64,000 nt of DNA from Brachionus plicatilis (GCA_010279815.1 QEOQ01000256.1:534986-598985); one strand, 5' to 3'; shown: positions 1-11,591, numbered from the stretch's first letter. A program made the numbers and translations. Notes: generated by a model from the sequence alone, not told the origin.

Positions 1-122
1 AATTCTTTAGCGGGACTTTTTTTTTAAATTTAAAAGTCCTGACTTGACTTTAAAAAAAAAGAATTAAAGCCAAGTCAAATGACTTGACTTGACTTTGACT
101 TGATGACTTTTGCCCAAGTCTG
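1..122. mobile_element. Right end of a hAT-like MITE, cut by window start
   Basis: The stretch is packed with GACTTGACTT-type subterminal repeats and ends in CAAGTCTG at 115-122. The same end closes the complete element at 4946-5413, which has an 8-bp target duplication. The left end lies outside the window. hAT-like assignment is by homology to that copy. Confidence 0.55.
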
Positions 123-333
123 GTTCTGTCCAAATAAATGGGGAAACAATTTTGCATATAATTTGCTTAGTTATTTTTCTATATTTTTCTAATAATTTAA
201 TAATTTCATTTTTTTGTGTAATCAAGATGAATTTTTATAAAAAAAATGGAGGTACTTTTTTAACAGCAGTAAATTATTTTTAAGGCCCTGTGAAAAATTA
301 ATTAAAAAAGCAAAAAATAATTTTTGTTTAAAT

Positions 334-339
334 TTTATT
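334..339 (-). promoter_or_regulatory. Poly(A) signal of the Hint gene
   Basis: AATAAA on the minus strand about 95 bases downstream of the Hint-exon stop codon. In DNA this AT-rich the hexamer also occurs by chance. Confidence 0.4.
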
Positions 340-430
340 TTTGAAAAATATTAAAAATTCTTAAAAAGTCTAATAATTGAAAATTAATGTCTCAATTTCT
401 CTTTGATTTTTTTACATTTTTATATCTCTG

Positions 431-1086
431 CTAAAATGAGACAATATAAGAAGAAAATGGTATGTAGGGAAGCAAATTGAGAAACAATTTGCAATACCAA
501 AATATGCCAGTACTTTCATCGTTGGAGCTCTGCTCCCGCGTGTAATCAGATGTGAAATATTTAAAATAATCAACATTTATATACTTTGATAAGAAAATAA
601 TTGGTTTAAATAGATAATGGGCCAAGTCGTTTACAACTGTGTTTGCATAGCACGATGCCAATATTGAATTTACGTATACAGTGCCGGTTTCTGTCAATGG
701 TGCAAACGCTCCGGCCTCCATAACTTCTTCTTTCTGCACCAGTCTATCGAACTCAAAAGGCGAGTTTGACTCTTTTTTCTCAGTGATCAACAAATCATTT
801 AATTTAAGGTGTTTGGCAAAGACAAACTCTATTTTTTCACTGCCTTGCTTCACTCTTGCTACAAAGTGCAATGGAGAAATGGTCAATGTTCTGTTGGAAG
901 ATGTGGTCAGCTTAATGTAACTTGCTATTATGTTGCGATTTTCGTGCAAATATGTCACAAATCTAGAATACTTCCATTCATTTCTGGATCTGTCAAATGT
1001 CTTAATGTAGTCACCGCGCTTTAAATCTGAAATTTTGACAGTGCCACGATCTCGTGTCGCAACCAATGTGTCACCAGAAAAGCAAA
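431..1086 (-). CDS. Hedgehog-type Hint (Hog) autoprocessing domain, terminal exon
   Basis: The exon encodes 217 residues plus stop. It opens after an AAAG acceptor at 1087, and the first complete codon (1082-1084) is the Cys of CFSGDTLVATRDRG, the nucleophile position of Hint domains. Further on are SPLH, matching the Hedgehog TxxH motif with Ser for Thr, and GAFAPLTETGTVYV followed by ILASCYA, close to the conserved end of the Hedgehog Hint module. The AHYLFKPI stretch resembles the start of the sterol-recognition region. Members cleave themselves through a thioester at the Cys. In Hedgehog, cholesterol attacks the thioester and is attached to the released N-terminal part. No Hedgehog signalling domain is visible. 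The nearest upstream minus-strand exon encodes EGF repeats and has a matching phase, so this may be the C-terminus of an EGF-Hint protein. Autoprocessing activity is inferred. Confidence 0.85.
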
Positions 1087-2340
1087 CTTTGAAAATTTAT
1101 TTTTAAGAAAATTTTATTTTTTTTTAAAATTAATGATAATGGTTCTTTTTAATTTAAAAAATATAAAATACTGTTCTGAATAAAATTTCCACTTAGAACA
1201 TTAAAAAATGCTAACTAAGATGAAAATTAATATTCAAAAAATTTAATTCAAAAAAATTTATTCAATCAGAACAAAATTCAAAAATCTATCTTCATTATAC
1301 GTACTAAATGATCACTTTTTAATGAATTGACTTGAATAAAATATCAAATCTAAAATAAACAATTTGTAACTTTTTTGCTAATTTTTACAAAACTTTTTCT
1401 GAAGTGATTTAAAATTTTTAAATTTCTAAATGAAATCAGATTTTTTTTAGTAAAATTTTTTAATAATTAACTTAAATATTTTTTGTTGAAAAACACTTTA
1501 AATTTTCTTTATTAAAAATAATAAAATTAATTTTTAAAAAAACTCATTGATAAGAATCAATTTAAAACATATAAAATTAATTGTCTTCTGTTTATCTTAA
1601 TTTTCTGAACCCTGATTAGGTAAAGCATTGATAAGTTTTGGTATTCAAAAGAAATTGAAAGTAATAGGAATTATTAAGAAGAAAAAATAATAAATTTGTT
1701 TAACAATGGTTAGATAAACAAGACTTTTTGGAAATTAAAAAAAATTTTGATATTTGGACATGAGCTTGAAGTGTACGGAGCAGTCAATTAAGTTTAAAGA
1801 TTTACCTTAAAATTTTGTGAAATTTTATTAAAAGAATTTTAGGAATATTTTTTATCAAGAACAATGAATTAATTGTATTTATCAGTTTAAATGACTAAAA
1901 TCTTAAGTTTTAAATTAATTAATTCACGTATAGATTAAAATTATTTTTCTTTTCAAAAAGGAATTTTAAATTAAAAAATTCAAAGAAAATTCTTACTTAT
2001 AATAGTAAAATAACTTTTTATCTAAAAATTTTGTTTGTTCACTTAAAAGGCTTAAAAATATGACCAATTGGCCAAAAAATTGACCACCCCGAAAGCTTTT
2101 ATTTTTGGCAAAGTGATACCCAAAATAATAATTCAAAATTGTATTGATTTAGCTTTGAATAAATTTAAGGCAAATTTTTTTAAAACAGTTAATTTAAAAA
2201 CTTAATTTCGGCTATTTTAAAATAATTTAAAAATTAGGAATTTGTGACAAAATATTAATCTGTTTATAGACGAAATCTAACAATAGTGCTACATTTCAAA
2301 CAAAAAACAACTTTTAAAATTTTTAAAATTTTTTTCTTTC

Positions 2341-2692
2341 GGCAATGTGAAATTTTAGTACAAAAATTACAGTACAAAAAGTACAAAAACTATATAATTT
2401 CTTTTCCATTGTTCAAAAATGGTTCTGTAAAAAGTACAATATTGTACAAATTTGTACAAAAGAATTCCAAGCTCTGCAAAAACTCTGCAATTTTCTGTAA
2501 AATGCACACCATCAAAATATCCTTGATTAAACTTTGCAATAAATTGCAGAGTTTTTGCAGAGCTTGGAATTCGTTTGTACAAATTTGTACAATATTGCAC
2601 TTTTTACATAACCATTTTTGCACAATTAGAAAAAAAATTATAAATTTTGTACTTTTTGTACTGTAATTTTTGTAATAAAATTTCACAATGCC
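2341..2692. mobile_element. Fold-back MITE, GGCA-ended family
   Basis: Nearly the whole element is an inverted repeat: GGCAATGTGAAATTTT at the left end is mirrored by the right end, and the TGCAAAAACTCTGCAA core is mirrored near the centre. It is flanked by the 9-bp direct repeat TTTTCTTTC, although this is low complexity. Long inverted repeats with 9-bp target duplications fit a Mutator-like non-autonomous element. Related ends occur at 13492-13846, 44566-44909, 18988 and 26552-27696. Apparent ORFs inside on both strands are products of the palindrome. Confidence 0.75.
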
Positions 2693-2847
2693 TTTTCTTT
2701 CTTCTTCTTCGGCCATTTTTTCATTCTTTTATTCCTTATCCTCAGCTTTTCATTCTTCTAATTTTAAATGAAAACTAAAGACAAAAAAAACAAAAAAGCT
2801 TAATAATGTACAATTTAAGTTTTAAGTTAATTTAAGTTTTTTATGTA

Positions 2848-3346
2848 CAGTGTTTTACTTTAAACTACAGAACGGGTAATATTACATAACTTTAGGTAAT
2901 TTTACATCAAAAAATGTAAGAATACATAAAGTTACATCAAAAGTAGGATTAATCAAATGTTAGCTTACGTTAAATGATGTAAAATTAAGTAATTTTACGT
3001 TTTTCAAGTAAAACTTAACAAAAATGCTGACGGCCAAAAAAGTAGATCTTAAAATTTATGTAATAAAATGTAAAAAAAATTAAAATTTTCAAGTTGAAAA
3101 AATGTAAATAAAACTAAGAAAAATTAATAAAAATCAAAATTTTATTCAAAATTTTGTTCAAAATTCTGACTTTTTGTTTAGTTTTACTTGAAAAACGTAA
3201 AATTACTTAATTTTACATCATTTAACGTAAGCTAACATTTGATTAATCCTACTTTTGATGTAACTTTATGCATTCTTACATTTTTGATGTGAAATTACCT
3301 AAAGTTATGTAATATTACCCGTTCTGCAGTTTAAAGTAAAACACTG
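2848..3346. mobile_element. TA-flanked MITE, Tc1/mariner-like
   Basis: A 499-bp inverted-repeat element with CAGTGTTTTACTTTAAACT at the left end and its complement at the right, flanked on both sides by TA. Arms are about 180 bp and highly similar. CAGT ends plus TA duplication are the Tc1/mariner signature. No transposase is encoded. It lies in the putative EGF-Hint intron. Confidence 0.75.
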
Positions 3347-3572
3347 TACTTTTTTAATAAATTATTGAAAAACTTTGATTTTATTATATAAAGTATACGA
3401 TCACCTGGATCTGATCTATAATAATTTTCAATTTAATGCTTTGATAAATATTAAAAAAAAATAAATAAAATTTTTTGTTTATATTTAATTAGACTTTGAA
3501 AAAAATTAAATCTATTAGCCAAGCTTTTCCTTCTCCCCTCTTTCAAGTTTAAAAGAACAATATTTTTCTTAC

Positions 3573-4531
3573 CTAAGCTACTGCAGCTTGGTCCAGAATA
3601 ACTTGATGCACACTCGCAATAATAATTTCCATTCGGATCCCGCTTACAAACTCCATATTTACATCTAGGGTTACATTTTTCGACCTCACAGAATGGACCC
3701 TCATAGCCAGATGTAATGCATGCGCACTGAAACTGGCCAGACTGGTTCAAAATGCATTGTCCATAAGCGCAAGCTTTAGACTGACAAGTCTGACTTTTTG
3801 GCTGATCACAGAGCAGACCAGTGAAATCGGCAGTACAATTGCATTCAAAGGCAAGAGTTCTTCGCTTAAGACAAATGCCATTGTTCATGCAGTTGACTCT
3901 TTGACATGGGTTAAAAACAACCTCGCAATTTTTTCCTATGGTCCATTCCGGACATTGGCATCTGTAATCTTAAAAATAAAAGTTAATTTTTTTCAATTTT
4001 TTTTTTAATTTTTTTTACCAGTTAGACCAATTGGTACACATATACCATCTCGTTGACATGGATTGGAGGCACAAGCACCGACCAAATTTTGACGACATCC
4101 AAGACCACCATAAGAGCCATTGCATGCGCATGTGTACGAATTTTGGTCTTGCTTGATACAAGTGCCATAGTTGTAGCAAGGCTTACTAGAACATGGATCT
4201 GTGTTGGTCAGTGAGGACTTTTCACAAAATTCTCCATAAGTATTCTATAGAAAATAATTTATTAAAAAAATTAAATTAATTTAAAAAATTTTATTTACCG
4301 CTGAACAATGGCAAACAAACGAGCCGTCGCGGTCCTCACAGGTCGACCCAATCCAGCAAGGACGCAACTCGCATCCGTACTTTAACTTTTCTTCAGGTCT
4401 TAAAGTCATTAGATTTATTTCACATCTCGGACCGATAAAATCTTTATTACATAAGCAAATTTGTTCTATACTAGCCGCTGGACGTGATATTATAACACCC
4501 CCGTTGAGACACTGTTGAGTCACCTGACAGT
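3573..4531 (-). CDS. EGF-repeat protein, three exons, partial
   Basis: Minus-strand exons are 4531-4299, 4244-4019 and 3968-3573. Phases agree across both internal introns, and the joined frame runs about 285 codons without a stop. It encodes seven consecutive EGF-like modules with the six-Cys pattern, such as PCSSKPCYNYGTC followed by CACNGSYGGLGC, and CHCSANTYGEFCE formed exactly across an exon junction. EGF modules act in extracellular or lumenal contacts. No calcium-binding consensus is strong. The 5' end with signal peptide is not found; the acceptor at 4532 (AAAG) shows that an exon lies further upstream. The donor after 3573 leaves phase 1, which matches the Hint exon at 1086, giving a Val then the catalytic Cys. 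Module identity is sure; gene extent is not. Confidence 0.85.
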
Positions 4532-4937
4532 CTTTAAATTGATTGAAAAAGATAAAATGAATTTTGAAAGGTTTATTTTAAAATTATTCATTTGATAAAA
4601 CAAATATTAAACCTTTGTAATTAAAATTTAAACTAATCTTTAAATTAATTAGAATTAAGTTGGGACCTTTTTTGATTTTGAGGTTTTAATTTTTTTGTTG
4701 ACTTAAAATTTGAATTTTTTTGTAGATACTAAAATATTTGCACACTTAATAAATCAAAATATTCAAGTCATCTTATTTATTAAAGTTGATTGAAATTGAC
4801 TCAAAATAATAATTTGTGGTCTATTTTTTATTTAGAAATAAAATATTTTCATAAAAAAAACAAAAAAAAATTACTTGAATATGAAAATTTTTTTTCTTTT
4901 GAGGTAAAAAAATATTGGACTTTAAGAGCTAAAGAAT
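4532..4937. other. No gene seen
   Basis: AT-rich sequence with no convincing exon on either strand. Upstream exons of the EGF gene should lie at higher coordinates but were not found. Confidence 0.4.
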
Positions 4938-4945
4938 GTATGAAG

Positions 4946-5413
4946 CAGACTTGTGCGTAAGTCAAAAATTTAAGTCATTTTTTAGTGAAGTTAAAATATA
5001 TTTTTTATAAGTTAAGTCATTTAACTTGACTTAAGAATTTTTTTTAAACTATGAATAGTGTTTTAAAAAATTAGTAATAAATGCATAGCCTTAAAGCTCT
5101 TCATAATAAATTTCAGAGTTGTTTAAAAGTCCCCAAAAAAAGTCCAAGTCATTAAAAAAAATTTAAGTTTTTGCTCGGACTTTTGAAAAAAAAAAAAGTT
5201 CGGACTTGGACTTGACTTGAGACTTGTAACTTTTAAAAAACTCTGATAAATAAATAAGTTAACTTACTCTACTTGCAAAATTTAAGCTTTTACTGTTTAT
5301 ATTTTAACTTCAAATATACAAATCAAAATTTAAAATTTAAGTCAAATGATTTAACTTTAAAAAAAAAGTTCTCAAGTCCGTGACTTCGACTTTATGATTT
5401 ATGCACAAGTCTG
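4946..5413. mobile_element. hAT-like MITE (CAGACTTG ends), host of a nested MITE
   Basis: The ends are CAGACTTGTGC and GCACAAGTCTG. Flanking 8-bp repeats are GTATGAAG (4938-4945) and GTTTGAAG (5414-5421), 7 of 8 identical. Subterminal GACTT/AAGTC repeats fill the arms. An 8-bp duplication fits hAT. A second element sits inside at 5114-5245. Confidence 0.7.
5114..5245. mobile_element. Short hAT-like MITE (CAGAGTTG ends), nested
   Basis: 132 bp, from CAGAGTTGTTTAAAAGTC to a mirrored ACTTTTAAAAAACTCTG, with AGTCCAAGTC-type subterminal repeats. The flanks ATAAATTT and ATAAATAA match at 6 of 8 bases. Same family as 33781-34093 and 11355-12793. Confidence 0.7.
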
Positions 5414-5421
5414 GTTTGAAG

Positions 5422-7443
5422 GTGCTGTTTAGTGTTTTCGTAGCACCGAAAAAGAGCTTAAGTCTTTAGACACTAAAAAGAAGAAAAGAAAGCCAGCCTT
5501 GGCAAAAATTTTTAATATTTCAATAAAAAATCTGTCTGTTAAAAAATATTTTTTTATTTGATTCTTAGCAGTGATATTAGTAAAAAATTATGCTAGTAAA
5601 ATAACACAATAATTAATTGAAATTATAAAATTGAAAGAATGTATTTTTCTTTTTTGATTCAAGACGTTTGATCAATCTAAAAATGAATTTCATATTATTA
5701 CTGCTTAAAATTTAAATCAGGTAAATTTCAGGTTAGCTAAATATTAAAAAATTATTTTTAAATCTTTGATTATTAAGTCATTTAAATCTTTTTAAAGAAA
5801 ATTTTAACTTTAACTAAAACCAAACTAAATTTGAGAAAAAAAATAAGCCAATCTTTTTTATTATTAATTATTTTTTTTTTATCTGTGCCGAGTTAAAGCT
5901 ATTTCAGAATAAAATATAAAATAAAATAGAATTAAAAAAGATTAAAAAGATAAAGTGTAATAAATGATAAGATTAGCTAAAAAGTAAAAGAAAATTAAAA
6001 TATTTGAAGTTTCAGAAAAAAAAGAAGAAATAGTATGGAAGCAATTATAAAATGGAATCGGGTATTCAATAGATCATGATCTTGATTAGAAGCCAGCTCT
6101 ACATTCTTCCAGCCAATTTTTTTTATTTTCTTAGAGACCTTATTTAGTGCTGTAAGCTTTATCAGCTTATTCTTTAAATATTTAACTTTAATACAGCTTC
6201 TGCAAATACTCTGAGATGTAGTTTCAATACTTTTTGCACATTTTTTAAACAATTTTTTGAAAAGCTAGCAAAAGGTGATACATTAAATGTTTCAGCTGCT
6301 ACAATTAGCAGTCCCAATCTAATTCTCTTTTAAAAAAATTCATCTTGATTTTTAAATTTTGTTTGGAAAAATTTTTTTACCAAAATTTAAGTAATGGACG
6401 AATTACACTTTATTTCTAATAAATTCCCAATGATCTTTATATTTATTTTTAGAGGATAAAACGCTGAATCATTTGATAAATAGATAATTCTTTACCGATA
6501 TGAGTAACCGAATAATACAAATAAAAAATGCATCAAAATAGTTTTTAGCTATTTTCTATTTAGAAATTAAAATTAAAGAAAAAAATTACGAAATTTTTCA
6601 AGGCAACATTAGCTAACATTTAAAAATAACTTGAAAAATAATTTTAAACTGAAAGACGAATTGATTTTTTTGATTTAGTATGTTCATTTTAAATTTTATA
6701 AAATGGTGCACAATATTCCATAAATTTTGTTTGAATGGATGCGACAAATTTTTCAATCGCCCAAAATTTTGGTAAAAAAAATTCAGTGGTGTAAAAACTA
6801 AGAAGATTAAAAAAAGAAAATTTCTAATTTAATAAATTAAATAATTTAAAACAGACAAAAAAATTAATTAAAGTTAAATTTAAATTTTTTTACTTGATAG
6901 ATAGATGGTTGTGAGCACGACTAAAGCACGAAAAGCGGTATTAGTCATAACGAAATTTGAAATTAGATGTAATTTTTGGATTGTTCTAAATCAAGTTTTT
7001 AATTTAACAAAAGTTAAAAAAAAAGTTTTTTTTTTTTTTAAATATTCAAAAATTAATAAGCAAAAAAATTATGGCCCTAATCGAGATTTGGTGAATATTT
7101 AAGATTAAAAAAAACCAATTGTATATCGGTTTACACCGGCACAATAATTTGAATATCTTTTGTCTAAATAAATAAATCAAATTTTATTAAGAAGATTTTT
7201 GATAATTAAATTTTATTGTCAAACTCGACAAAGAAAAAAGAAAGAGTTTTTCTAAAGGAATAGTAATTAGAGCCTGCGCCGCACACACAAATGTCTATTT
7301 GTTGATTAAATATTTTGTCATATCGTATTTCATAAAGTTTCAATTTGAATTTTTCAACAGGTTAATCAAATAGTGATTAAAACGAAGGATTTATTAATTG
7401 AATAAATTTAAATTTTAAAAAAGATGACATGTGTCCGACTGGT
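5422..7443. other. Spacer, no supported gene
   Basis: AT-rich. A minus-strand open frame at 5995-6252 encodes a Lys/Ile-rich peptide with no recognised family and no start context. A short segment at about 5881-5935 (GTGCCGAG, then AT-rich) recurs at about 16363-16420, suggesting a dispersed repeat. Nothing else is supported. Confidence 0.4.
7391..7396 (-). promoter_or_regulatory. Poly(A) signal of the BOD1 gene
   Basis: AATAAA on the minus strand about 50 bases downstream of the BOD1 stop codon, a usual distance from a cleavage site. Confidence 0.5.
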
Positions 7444-8540
7444 CTAATCGGATTCAAGCTCGCTCAAATCGCTTGTATTTACATTACTAACTGATATATC
7501 ATCAAGTATTCTAGAGTCTTCTTGGTCCAATTTCCAATCAAAGCTTGTCAAAAACAAAAGTCATTTAATTTAAATTTAAAAAATAAAAATAATTACTTGT
7601 ATTCTTGGGTCGGATCAATTTCTAGCTTGGTATCATTGCTGCTCAAATGTTGTTTAGCTGGCTTTTTTATTTGAATCGGCCTGGGCCTGACTGAATTTTT
7701 TGTTGATTTTTCATCTGCAAGGATTAGGCATGTTCGAATTCAATTTGATACATTAGTTGGTTTTAAGTTACCTTTCCTAGCAGTTTCTAGCTCCTCGCCA
7801 GCTTTGGACTTTTTGTCTGACTCGGAAATTTTGCGCGATTTTTCGCACTGCATCTTTTCGCCGGACAAAAAGTCTTCGACTGATATTTTGGTCTGGACTG
7901 GCGATTCTGTTTTGGGTGGCGTTGGCTTGGTGTCCTGGACCGGAGTGAACGCAATATGCTCAGGTATAAATGAAGCTCGAGGCTTAGTGTCATTTTCGCT
8001 CTCTGAAATCAGCGAATTTATTTAAAACTTTATTAATTTAAAAAAAAAATTCAAAACTTGGATTTACCATTTGGCTTGACAATTTTTTCCACTATTGAAT
8101 CAACCAGTGGCTTTAGGCTGGAATCTTTTTTGGAATCGATAGCTTGATTAATTAAATTGGTTATCTCTTCATTAAATGATATATTTCTTTGAGAATTTTT
8201 TTTAATTTATTTAAAAAATTAAATTGAGTTTTACTCGTAGAGCTTTCTTCTTAATGTGTCGCGTGTGTCATTTTTTCTGAGCGGTATGCCAAGTTTTTCT
8301 TGGTCTTCGAGGAATTTTTTAACATAATCCTCAATGTTTTTGTTCAAATTTTTAAACAATTGCTAAAATTTAAAAATTTATTTAGAAAAAAAAATTAATT
8401 TTTTTTTGTTGGCAAACTTGTGATGTTATTTCTGAAAAGCAGTCTTTTCTGAGCCGGTCAAAATGTCCGTCTGCCTTGAATTCTTTGATCACATCTGAAA
8501 CTACAGGCTTCAAATTTTGCTGATTGTGAGAACTGTCCAT
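7444..8540 (-). CDS. BOD1: BOD1-family protein (COMPASS Shg1 domain), complete
   Basis: Six exons on the minus strand: 8540-8418, 8362-8235, 8186-8068, 8002-7772, 7714-7597 and 7543-7444. Phases agree at all five junctions and give 272 residues plus TAG. Residues about 8-118 form the Shg1/BOD1 fold: ADGHFDRLRKDCFSEI, then IEDYVKKFLEDQEK, then FNEEITNLINQAID. The middle is low complexity, rich in Lys, Ser and Pro. The C-terminus DISVSNVNTSDLSELESD resembles the acidic VSSVHTSDLS motif of BOD1L1. Family members act at kinetochores with PP2A-B56 in chromosome biorientation (BOD1), or in fork protection and the Set1/COMPASS complex (BOD1L1, Shg1). At this length it could stand for either vertebrate paralogue. 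The start ATG is the first in the open frame after an upstream stop. The first donor is GTTTGC, weaker than the other GTAA donors. Confidence 0.88.
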
Positions 8541-9224
8541 TTTTGTTGGCACAAATTTTTATCAGTCACTTTTTGAATATAAAAATTTTAAATTTTTTCA
8601 ATGCATAATTTTTTGAAATTCTAATAATATTAAGCATACACTTTATTAGCAAGATCAAATTTGAATTTAACTTTTTACATTTAACTTGACGAAATGGCAG
8701 CAAAGTTTTTATTTTTATCACATTTGTTAAAACAGGTAAAATTCTTGGTTTTTATTAATACATATGAATTTTATCATTTTCATTTTGTATTTTGTCAATT
8801 AAAAATTAATTAATTAATAATTTAATTAACTTTTTTCCCTTTTTTGTGCATTTAACTTAATTTTCATTTTTATTTACTCTTTTTCTATTTTTACTTAATT
8901 TTTTAAGTTTTATATTTGAATAAAGTCTCTTAAGTGACGATTTCAAGACTCATAAGATTTAAGTATTTCAATTTGTCTTTATAAGGCTAAGTTCTAGTAG
9001 AATCACCCAGTATTCGGTTAGCTTTCATAGCTGCTACATATTAATTAAGAGTCAAAAAATCTCAACTATTACATTTTTTTTAATCAATTCTAATTTTCTG
9101 AGTTTAAATTAAACATAAAAATTTTAAATAAATTTATAGAATTTTATTTTTTTAATTTGTCATTTTCCAATAAAATTTTATGATTAACTATTAAATAAAA
9201 AGCTCATTGCAAAATCCGGGAGAT
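8541..9224. other. Upstream region of BOD1, no gene seen
   Basis: AT-rich, with no conserved open frame. It should contain the BOD1 promoter; no TATA box or initiator stands out from the background. Confidence 0.35.
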
Positions 9225-9900
9225 TGAGATCTTTCTGAGGTCTTAATGATCCTACGTCTGGTAATTCGGAGAGACCAATTAATTTCAAGTCATCGGCATA
9301 GCCAAAACAGAAACTGTTGAAGCTCTCAAGGAGAACATTGATTAAAATTATGGAAAGGATTTGACTAAGAACAGATCTTTGTGGTAATCAGCTTGTAACT
9401 ACCTCCCAATCGGATGCATCATTAGATAGAACAACTTTTTGTTCCCTCACAATCAAAAACGACTCAATTTGTCTTAGAATTTGACCATTTGTCTCATATG
9501 ATTCAAGATTTGTTATCGATTTCCTATCAGAAACTTTATCAAAAGCCTTTTAGAAATCATTTTACACAATATCAACATTTTTTGCTCTTTCATATTCATA
9601 AGTTGTTTTATCAATGAACAATAATAGATCTGTGGTACCTGATCTATAAGCAAGAAAACCATGCTGTTTATTAGAAATTAAATTTTATTTAAGTAAAAAA
9701 TTCATTATTCCATCCATAGCATTCTTTCCATTACCTTTCCGACTATTGAAGTAAGTGAAACCGGTCTATAATTTGTTATGTTAATTTTTGATCCACTAAA
9801 AGATCATGTAAATATTAATGATATCGCGAATGAAACTTCTTTATGGTAATTTTTAAGTAGCAAAGGATGTATTGTATATGATCCAGAAGATGGTTCTAGA
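9225..9900 (-). pseudogene. Decayed reverse transcriptase of a CR1/Jockey-like non-LTR element
   Basis: The minus-strand translation shows RT blocks in order, broken by stops: NYRPVSLTSIVGKVMERML (about 9720-9776), then HGFLAYRSGTTDLLLFIDKT, then DFxKAFDKVS, a degenerate QRSVLSQILSIILINV, and FGYADDLKLIG with the catalytic YADD (about 9270-9310). These are RT motifs 1 to C of non-LTR retrotransposons. Several in-frame stops show it is inactive. The endonuclease domain is not visible. Confidence 0.8.
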
Positions 9901-10162
9901 TGAACAGATATCCCTCAATTTTTTCAGCCTTAATTTTCTTATTCAAACAAATCACTTGTCTAACATTGAGTTTTCTTAGTTTGCAATCTGAAATCATTAA
10001 GTTATCCAACGCATACCTAGTTTATGTTATGACACAAAGCCCAGAGAATGTTTGCATATTTTTTATCAAATGAATTACTTTGCTTATACTCAATTTCTTC
10101 CTTTAAACAAATATGTATTCCACCTCCATCATTCAAATATTTTAGGGCAACTTGAAGTTCAT

Positions 10163-10618
10163 GATTATGATCGGATGAGGTATAATATAACATAAAAAAG
10201 TTAAAAAAAAAAACATAAAAAAAGAATTCACAACATAAAAATATTTTTTATTTATCAAACTGACAAAAAAAACATAAGTCAATTGTTATTAAACTAAGAA
10301 TAAAACATTTACACTTTGGATAAAGGACCACCATTTTATGGCAATCGCTGTTATCTGAGCAGATAGTACAATTGTTAGAATTTGCATGTCCTGATGATTG
10401 TTTAGGGTACTGTTTAAAAAAATGTTCCAAATCAACCTCTGAATTAAGTTTGGTTAAGAATATCCAGTCCATTTTTCGCCTAGGCATCCTGAGATTATTA
10501 AAATAATTTTTATTAGGATTTATTTATTAAATGTTTTATTAGCTTTTAAGATTACTTTGTCTTACAAATTTCCAAAAACACAATTTTATGTTTTATTATA
10601 CCTCGTCCATCATGATCA
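10163..10618 (-). mobile_element. DNA transposon remnant with facing GAGGTATAATA ends
   Basis: GAGGTATAATATAACATAAAA at 10177-10197 faces its near-complement at about 10585-10605. Similarity continues outward into TGATYATGAT. Between them a minus-strand open frame (10487-10248, 79 codons) encodes MDWIFLTKLN and a CTICSDNSDCHK Cys/His cluster, possibly the zinc-finger-like N-terminus of a transposase. The product is truncated and its family is not recognised. Exact ends and target duplication are unresolved. Confidence 0.5.
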
Positions 10619-11217
10619 CATGATCAAAACTTAATTAATTAAAATCTCAAAAAAAAGATCTTTTTTTATTTCTTTTTTTAATTAAACATTAAATATTTAA
10701 TATCTTAAGTTAAAAAAATAAATATTTTTTTTCTAATTGATCTTTAATTGATTATTCCAAAATGTTAATTTAAAAACTTTAAAGACAAAGTTAAAATCCA
10801 CATTGACTTCAAAATGAATCAAAATGATAACTCAAATAAACGCTAGATTTATCGAATTTGGAAAAAAACTCTTTAAAAATAATTTCCTCCTTGGATTTGA
10901 ACACCTAACTAAGGCAAAACAAAATTTTCAATTAAAAAATGATTTTCTAGCTTCTAAAATTTTTAAATTAATTTTTTTGCAGATCGATCTACTTGTAAAT
11001 TAAATCAAAAAGCTTTGAGCAAGACATCAATTTATTAGAATCTTATTTTGGAAAAAAAAAGAAGAAATTACAATAAAAACAAATTCTTTCAGGAAAAACC
11101 TAGAGGTTCACCGCACCATAAATCTTAACTTTTTTACAAATGAATTTTTCATCCTCCCGATACTTTAACCTTATGTTTTTGACCCTAAGCTTTCATTCTA
11201 ACGTGATATCTCATTGA
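10619..11217. other. No gene seen
   Basis: AT-rich spacer between transposon remnants with no supported coding sequence. Confidence 0.35.
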
Positions 11218-11591
11218 CTAAAAATTTGTCCAAGAGAATTAGAAGAGGGGTCCCTTGGGGGACCGTTTTGTCGGATTCTGATGAAGGGAATAATCGAGCA
11301 ATCAATTCAAACAAATCACATCAAGCTAGATCAGTTAAGATTATTAGCTCAAACCGGGTTTGTTTAAAAGTCCCAAAAAAAAGTCCAAGTCGAGACTTTA
11401 AAATTTGAAAAAAAAAAAGTCAGAATATTTTTTTTAAATTTACTAGATCAGGCTTCATATTAAAAAATTTATATACTCTTGGGTTGTCTAATGCAATAGA
11501 TTTGCCATATATCAGAATTTTGTTGCAATATTAGCATAAATTTCTTCTTCAGTATTAAAAATTTTAAAGACTGGACTTGGACTTTTGAATG

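Larger units (their letters stand above)
1087..3572 (-). other. Putative intron between EGF and Hint exons
   Basis: No coding exon is visible. The stretch holds two MITEs (2341-2692 and 2848-3346) and otherwise AT-rich sequence. Reading it as one intron rests on the donor at 3572 (G before GTAAGA), the acceptor at 1087, and matching phase 1 on both sides. Confidence 0.45.

Noticed and set aside
2286..2716. Three overlapping open frames around 2.3-2.7 kb
   Set aside because: Products of a fold-back MITE read on both strands, with low-complexity residues.
5995..6252. 85-codon minus-strand frame with Cys residues
   Set aside because: No ATG at its start, no family resemblance and Lys/Ile-rich AT composition; could be decayed repeat.
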